From the NCBI GenBank assembly GCA_030433195.1, contig JAUIME010000132.1:1-9856 (forward strand): 9,856 nucleotides of DNA, written 5' to 3'. The notes beneath the pieces are model-generated. The model worked only from the letters and a program-made list of their open reading frames with translations, was not told the DNA's origin and did not search any database. Positions 6,901-9,856 of this stretch are shown here, one piece after another. The stretch comes from a bacterium (GTDB lineage Bacteria > Planctomycetota > JACOTG01 > JAUIME01). Numbering within the stretch: position 1 is the first letter of the stretch; each line of letters begins with the position of its first letter. A program made the translations under genes and the position numbers.

Positions 6901-7422
6901 CGCATCACGGTACGCTCGACGCCGGGCGCCGGCGCCGCGTTTCGTGTCGAGCTTCCCGCGGCGAGCCGTTCCGAAGCAGCGGCGACTCCCCCGGCGTCGG
7001 CCAAGGCGCGCACCCCGAACGCCGCGCGGACGGCGCGAGTTCTCGCGATGGACGACGAAGACTTCGTGCGCGACGTCCTCGAGGAGATGCTGGCTCAGCT
7101 CGGTTACGACGTCGAAGTCGTGTCGAGGGGCGAGGAGGCGGTGGCGAGTTACGAGCGGGCGATGCGAGAAGATCGACCATTCGACGCTGTGATCATGGAT
7201 CTCACGGTTCGCGGCGGCATGGGCGGACGCGAGGCGCTCGCGAAGATTCGTGCGATCGATCCCGACGTGCGTGCGATCGTGGCGAGCGGCTACTCGGACG
7301 ACGATACGCTGGCGGACCCGGATGCGTACGGCTTTGTCGAAGCACTCCCGAAACCTTTCGTGCTGCGGGATCTCGCCGAAGCGCTCGAGCGTCTCTTGCA
7401 CGAGCCGAACGCGCGGAGGTGA
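3931..7422 (+). CDS. Hybrid sensor histidine kinase: two-component propeller, Y_Y_Y, HisKA, HATPase, C-terminal receiver
   Basis: An 1163-residue membrane sensor. A signal peptide (about residues 7-31, ending AGA before QRYP) leads into a periplasmic beta-propeller built from regulator-propeller repeats. Clear blades carry W-x-G/A motifs near residues 58-74, 313-327, 436-452, 560-574 and 603-618. A Y_Y_Y domain follows at about 650-732, then one membrane span (about 739-759) and a short coiled linker. The kinase has H805 in GGIAHDFNNLLTG, N-box N911/N915 in QNLLLNARQA, D949 in DEGPGI, FDPYFTTK, and G-loop GSGLGLAI. The receiver (about 1036-1158) has D1041-D1042, phosphoacceptor D1090, S1119 and K1141. 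The HisKA and receiver types suggest autophosphorylation and internal phosphotransfer. Unlike Bacteroides-type hybrid regulators it has no C-terminal AraC-type HTH, so a separate output protein is needed. GTG 3931 has GAGGA six bases upstream; ATG 3946 is an alternative. Ligand unknown; such propellers often sense glycans in other lineages. Confidence 0.92.
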   Translation: MRRRPMRLLRFTLFAGIALGIALVAAPRAGAQRYPVHVYMETEHLPSSNVHGMAQASDGRMWFGLRTGVVWYDGSEWHACHEEEGLPAQSFGPIVASTTGVVRAILRELPLRCYEWRDEVWTLVSRDEVEDAEASPFREVILAAGIGDELLVADSDSRLYRMHEGRWHDVAAGSWTRVYGVTTLGDAYFIAADTGLFTLPAATDVARRVASDELPPGPIRSVAASRDGQSLWVVGDDWIGRLVADGFVALGDGLRELGDIVAATVACAGPSGGLYFGYGGRLFYFHPDSGVDEMQRKNGLSGDGVTALTLDRDGSMWVASLRGVTKILGRHLAAYDAEAGLVYDEVSAVLLARSGEVVLGYEGALSVGFPDCEKISIGGEVPGRRVIDLEEDSQGRVWCAAMMRGLACFDENWNAVWYLEQRAKRHPVTSVVEHRDGSIWAGTEHGIFRFDGETFESVPLTDSPATEPYVRRLLATSWGSIVVGTVRDGIYEVGPDGVEQRTSGDRDADSVYSLFEDAPGVVLVGTLDGVMRAEGDSYARPADCSAELRRPVYSITRDHQGSTWLGTDRGFRIVRQGTLHELLPRDGLLGVEANRDAAVVDEAGRVWLGTDRGLTIYDRSLEPTDIPPPLLTLLDIVTDAGVRPADVDVKFEHRLDDLVFRFRAIAFRDERRVRFRTRLEGLEDEWRDPVPYPQREVRYANLLPGRYRFEVQAIDAEGGTSEIARSAYVHIRPAWWARRVTIAGLFVFLAVIAWGVAAHMMQRRYSRRLESTVEARSRELDAMHEEIAKSQKLEAVGLLAGGIAHDFNNLLTGILGNLSLSQSSATDPRVAREAIDRAVAATHRARGLTQQLLTFSRGGTPVREAAGIADLLRESADFVLHGSPVEARIEIADDLHDVDIDVGQMAQVIQNLLLNARQAVEDGGCVTLEAYNVDTPAGEGRRVCIEVRDEGPGIDPENLARVFDPYFTTKPNGSGLGLAIAHSIVRHHEGRITVRSTPGAGAAFRVELPAASRSEAAATPPASAKARTPNAARTARVLAMDDEDFVRDVLEEMLAQLGYDVEVVSRGEEAVASYERAMREDRPFDAVIMDLTVRGGMGGREALAKIRAIDPDVRAIVASGYSDDDTLADPDAYGFVEALPKPFVLRDLAEALERLLHEPNARR

Positions 7423-7449
7423 TGCGCGGTCGCTTCGGTTCGCGCGTCA
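7420..7449. terminator. Shared hairpin spanning both convergent stop codons
   Basis: Arms TGATGCGCG (7420-7428) and CGCGCGTCA (7441-7449) pair over nine positions with one G-T wobble. The loop contains a C-TTCG-G tetraloop motif. The TGA of the kinase gene is the first three bases of the left arm, and the TGA of the HAD gene (read on the minus strand) is the first three of the right arm. It probably works as a bidirectional terminator, although no U-tract follows on either side. Confidence 0.55.
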
Positions 7450-8268
7450 CTCCGGCAGTGCGTCGAGTAGTTCGGTGAGGGCTCCGATGCGGTACGCGGG
7501 CGCGGGATCGGGGAGCGAGTAGCCGACGTTCTTGCGATCGATCCAAACACTTCGCAGGCCGGCTTGGGTCGCGCCCCAAGCATCGGCCTCGGCATCGTCG
7601 CCGACGTGGAGTGCCGCGGCCGCCTCGACGCCGACCGCTTCGAGCGCCGACTCGAAGAGCTTCGGATGCGGCTTGCGCAGCCCGACCTCCTCCGAGATGA
7701 CGCGGTGGGCGAAGTACGGCGCGAAGCCGAATCGATCGACGATCGAATGAGCGGCGGGCGCGAAATCGAGGTTCGAGATCAACACGCACGGCAGCCCCGC
7801 GGCGGCGACGCGCTCGAGCACTTCTCGTGCGCCCTCGATCGGAACCACCGCCCGCTGAAACGAGTGCATGTGACACTCCGCGAGTCGGAAGCCGTCCCGC
7901 TTCCGGTGCGCGGCGCGGCCGATGCCGAGCTGCTCGAGCACGCGCTCCATGCGCAAGGCGCCCGGGAGCTCGACGCCCCGCTCCTTCTTCTCGTCCCAGA
8001 ATGCCTCGCTCACGTGCGAGTACTCGACGAAGAACGTCTCGAACTCGAGCGACCGGTCGAGCTCGCGCATTGCTTCGAACACGGCGGGCGCCGTCGTGGC
8101 GATCTCCATGCCGTGGAAGTGCGCGATCGGGAGCCGATTCGGATCGACCTCGACGAGGGTGTCGAAGAGGTCGAAGAACACCGCACGAATCCCCTCGAAC
8201 GCCGAGCGGGGCAGACCGCTCTCGGGCTCTCCTTGACGGGATCCGGCGTCCGGGGTAGATTCGTTCAT
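7447..8268 (-). CDS. HAD-superfamily hydrolase (HAD-IA type)
   Basis: A 273-residue haloacid dehalogenase-superfamily enzyme, probably a cytosolic hydrolase of small phosphorylated (or other) metabolites. Motif I is FFDLFDTL with nucleophile D33. Motif II is S165 in LISNLDF. Motif III is K199 in GLRKPHPKLF. Motif IV is D224-D225 in HVGDDAEAD. A helical cap lies between motifs I and II (about residues 45-140), the C1 cap of HAD-IA enzymes. The position two after the nucleophile is Phe35, not the Asp acid/base of classic phosphatases; an Asp sits one further on (D36). The first 25 residues are an uncharacterised polar extension, but no later ATG before motif I fits better. GGA about seven bases upstream of ATG is a weak ribosome binding site. 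Convergent with the kinase gene and divergent from the ArsR-type gene with only 30 bp between starts. Substrate unknown. Confidence 0.87.
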   Translation of the reverse strand: MNESTPDAGSRQGEPESGLPRSAFEGIRAVFFDLFDTLVEVDPNRLPIAHFHGMEIATTAPAVFEAMRELDRSLEFETFFVEYSHVSEAFWDEKKERGVELPGALRMERVLEQLGIGRAAHRKRDGFRLAECHMHSFQRAVVPIEGAREVLERVAAAGLPCVLISNLDFAPAAHSIVDRFGFAPYFAHRVISEEVGLRKPHPKLFESALEAVGVEAAAALHVGDDAEADAWGATQAGLRSVWIDRKNVGYSLPDPAPAYRIGALTELLDALPE

Positions 8269-8289
8269 CTCTTCATCCGAATGGAACGA
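8261..8289. promoter_or_regulatory. Candidate operator: inverted repeat TCGTTC-N17-GAACGA
   Basis: Two perfect 6-base arms (8261-8266 and 8284-8289) flank 17 bases and overlap the promoter of the ArsR-type gene and the start of the HAD gene. ArsR-family proteins bind imperfect inverted repeats across their promoters, so this is a candidate autoregulatory site. The arm sequences are seen; the role is inference. Confidence 0.35.
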
Positions 8290-8293
8290 TAAT
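8288..8293 (+). promoter_or_regulatory. -10 box GATAAT, leaderless promoter of the ArsR-methyltransferase gene
   Basis: GATAAT matches TATAAT at five of six positions and ends five bases before the ATG at 8299. Transcription should start at about the start codon, and no Shine-Dalgarno sequence is present, so the mRNA may be leaderless. A weak -35 (TTCATC, 8264-8269) lies 18 bases upstream. On the other strand the overlapping TATTAT (8294-8289) could be the -10 of the HAD gene. Confidence 0.5.
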
Positions 8294-8298
8294 AACTC

Positions 8299-9336
8299 AT
8301 GGCAAAGCCGTCTCAGCTCGATCTCGCGGCCACGACCGACCTGTGTCGGTTACTGGGTGACCCCACGCGATTGCGGCTCCTGACGCTCTTGGAAATGGAA
8401 GATCTTACCGTCGCGGAGCTTACGAAGATCACCCGTTTGCCGCAACCGCGCGTCTCGACGCATCTCGGGAGGCTCCGTGAGGCGGGACTCGTGAGGGTGA
8501 GGCGGCGTGGCACCTCGGCGTTCTACGCGGTCGATCCGCGCGGACTCGTCGGAGAGCCCGCGCGTCTGTGGCGGTCGCTTCGAGAGTCGACCGAGGATCC
8601 GATCCTCGCCGAGGATCGCGCGCGCGCCCGCGACGCGGTCGCGGGCCGCGGCGCCGACAAGAGCTGGGCGGAGTCGGTGGCGGGAACCATGCAGCGCCAC
8701 TACTCGCCGGGTCGCACGTGGGAGTCGCTCGCGCGCGGCGTCGTCGGCCTCGCGGCGCTCGGCGACGTGCTCGACATCGCCTGCGGCGACGGCGTGCTCG
8801 CGCAGCTCTTCGCGCCGCACGCCAGGTCGGTGACGTGTGTCGACCGGTCGCCGCGCTTGCTCGAGGCGGCTGCGCGGCGCGTCGGGGCCGCATCGACGGT
8901 GCGCTTCCTACGCGGCGACATGCATCGGCTGCCGTTCGCGGCCGAGCGTTTCGATCACGTGTTGTTGCTGAGCGCGCTCGTGCACGCGGAGGATCCCGCG
9001 CGCGTGCTCGGCGAGGCGGCGCGCGTGCTGCGTCCCGGTGGACGCCTGCTCGCGGTCACGCTGCGGCAGCACGAGCATCACGCCGAGGTGGAGCGCTACG
9101 ATCACGTGAACAGCGGCCAAGACCCCGACGAGCTGCGCGGCATGCTCGCGGCCGCGGGGTTCGAAGCGCTCACGTGCGACGTCACGTCGCGCGAGAAGCG
9201 GCCGCCACACTTCGAAGTCTTGACCGTGCACGCTCGGCGCCTCGCGGCGCCCGACGACGGCGCGGCGACGAATGGAAACGGACGTGCGCACGGCCGAGGC
9301 CGCGCCACGAAATCGAGAGGAACCGACCGATCATGA
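8299..9336 (+). CDS. ArsR-family regulator fused to a SAM-dependent methyltransferase fold, SahR-like
   Basis: A 345-residue two-domain protein. Residues 10-80 are an ArsR winged helix (LLGDPTRLRLLTLL, TVAELTKITRLPQPRVSTHLGRLREAGLV). It lacks the Cys pair of the ArsR/SmtB alpha-3 metal site; the only Cys in this domain is C16, so metal sensing is unlikely. Residues 150-310 are a class I methyltransferase fold with the SAM-binding loop VLDIACGDGVLA (157-168), D182 after strand 2, RGDMHRLPF (206-213) and FDHVLLLSALVH. The C-terminal 28 residues are a low-complexity, Gly/Arg-rich tail. SahR, an ArsR-family regulator described in Proteobacteria, controls SAM-cycle genes including metH and responds to S-adenosylhomocysteine. 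The fused SAM-binding fold and the ATGA overlap with metH fit that role well. The fold may act only as a SAM/SAH sensor, or it may still methylate something. An arsenite methyltransferase is unlikely because the catalytic cysteines are not seen. Probably autoregulated. Confidence 0.88.
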   Translation: MAKPSQLDLAATTDLCRLLGDPTRLRLLTLLEMEDLTVAELTKITRLPQPRVSTHLGRLREAGLVRVRRRGTSAFYAVDPRGLVGEPARLWRSLRESTEDPILAEDRARARDAVAGRGADKSWAESVAGTMQRHYSPGRTWESLARGVVGLAALGDVLDIACGDGVLAQLFAPHARSVTCVDRSPRLLEAAARRVGAASTVRFLRGDMHRLPFAAERFDHVLLLSALVHAEDPARVLGEAARVLRPGGRLLAVTLRQHEHHAEVERYDHVNSGQDPDELRGMLAAAGFEALTCDVTSREKRPPHFEVLTVHARRLAAPDDGAATNGNGRAHGRGRATKSRGTDRS

Positions 9337-9856
9337 ACCGAGACGAACGCATCGCACGACTCCCCGAGCTGCTCGACGAGCGCATCCTCATCATCGACGG
9401 CGCGATGGGGACGATGATCCAGGCGCATTCGCTCGAGGAAGCCGACTTCCGCGGGGAACGCTTCGCGGACCATGCGAAGGAGCAGCGCGGCAACAACGAC
9501 CTGCTCTCGATCACGCAGCCCGACATCATCCGCGAGATCCATCGCAAGTACCTCGAGGCGGGCGCCGACATCGTCGAGACGAACACGTTCAACTCGACGA
9601 CCGTGTCGCAAGCCGAGTACGGTCTCGAGTCGGTCGTGCGTGAGCTCAATCGTGAGTCGGCGCGTCTCGCACGGGAAGCATGCGATGCCGTCGAGGCCGC
9701 CGATCCGTCGCGACCGCGCTACGTCGCCGGCACGCTCGGCCCGACGAGCCGCACCGCGTCGCTCTCGCCGGACGTGAACAACCCGGGCTTCCGCAACATC
9801 TCGTTCGACCAGCTGCGCGAGTCGTACCTCGATGCGGCGCGCGGGCTCGTCGAAGG
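9333..9856 (+). CDS. metH: Cobalamin-dependent methionine synthase, N-terminal part (runs off window)
   Basis: MetH transfers a methyl group from 5-methyltetrahydrofolate via methylcobalamin to homocysteine, giving methionine for SAM synthesis. Only the first 174 codons of a protein usually near 1200 residues are visible, all within the homocysteine-binding barrel: ILIIDGAMGTMIQ (18-30), NNDLLSITQPDIIREIH (54-70), GADIVETNTFNSTT (77-90), and AGTLGPTSRTASLSPDVNNP (132-151). The zinc-binding cysteines lie further downstream. ATG 9333 overlaps the stop codon of the ArsR-methyltransferase gene as ATGA, so the two are probably co-transcribed and translationally coupled. A GAGG (9317-9320) lies 12 bases upstream, rather far. 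Bacterial MetH is sometimes split after the folate domain; which form this is cannot be seen here. Confidence 0.95.
   Translation, partial: MNRDERIARLPELLDERILIIDGAMGTMIQAHSLEEADFRGERFADHAKEQRGNNDLLSITQPDIIREIHRKYLEAGADIVETNTFNSTTVSQAEYGLESVVRELNRESARLAREACDAVEAADPSRPRYVAGTLGPTSRTASLSPDVNNPGFRNISFDQLRESYLDAARGLVE

Noticed and set aside
4621..7401. 926-codon open frame on the minus strand opposite the hybrid kinase
   Set aside because: It mirrors the kinase reading frame. Long antisense frames arise in high-GC genes by codon bias; the translation is rich in Arg, His and Asp, with no recognisable domain or membrane pattern.
4728..7478. 916-codon open frame on the plus strand overlapping the hybrid kinase
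   Set aside because: The product is extremely Arg-rich with no domains, whereas the kinase frame carries all motifs from signal peptide to receiver. It is a frame shadow.
1..9856. CRISPR arrays, tRNA or rRNA genes, insertion-sequence ends, toxin-antitoxin or defence modules
   Set aside because: I looked for regularly spaced repeats, transposase motifs, tRNA-like cloverleaf ends and defence-gene motifs and saw none.

Overview
The window is high-GC throughout and carries compact bacterial genes. The protein families (a periplasmic beta-propeller hybrid histidine kinase with a signal peptide, a DUF389 membrane protein, an ArsR-methyltransferase regulator in front of metH) suggest a free-living Gram-negative bacterium, for example from Myxococcota/Deltaproteobacteria, Planctomycetes or a related uncultured lineage. 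The exact phylum cannot be fixed from the sequence alone. I see no insertion sequence, prophage, tRNA, rRNA or CRISPR array.

Layout: positions 1-699 hold the 3' part of a cation diffusion facilitator (metal efflux) gene. A stand-alone receiver protein (906-1310) and a calcineurin-like phosphoesterase of the ADPRM-like type (1368-2153) follow on the same strand. A 367-base gap (2154-2520) contains an AT-richer element with a perfect palindrome, an ECF-promoter-like sequence and three stop codons in a row. It also contains a strong GC hairpin that probably ends the convergent DUF389 gene (3744-2521, minus). Divergent from DUF389 is a very large propeller/Y_Y_Y hybrid sensor kinase (3931-7422), preceded by a leader with a 9-bp inverted repeat. 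It converges on a HAD hydrolase gene (8268-7447, minus), and both stop codons lie in the arms of one shared hairpin.

The right end is the clearest functional unit. An ArsR-type HTH fused to a SAM-dependent methyltransferase fold (8299-9336) overlaps the start of cobalamin-dependent methionine synthase metH (9333 onward) by ATGA. This fits a SahR-like sensor of the S-adenosylmethionine/S-adenosylhomocysteine cycle controlling methionine synthesis. Its start lies five bases after a GATAAT box with no Shine-Dalgarno sequence, so it may be translated from a leaderless mRNA, and a 6-bp inverted repeat there is a candidate operator.

The remaining genes are mostly separate transcription units: metal efflux, signalling, nucleotide/phosphoester hydrolysis and a membrane protein of unknown function. 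I did not find a clearly new multi-gene system. The points most worth checking are the SahR-like fusion with its promoter, the 2221-2283 element and the shared stop-codon hairpin.
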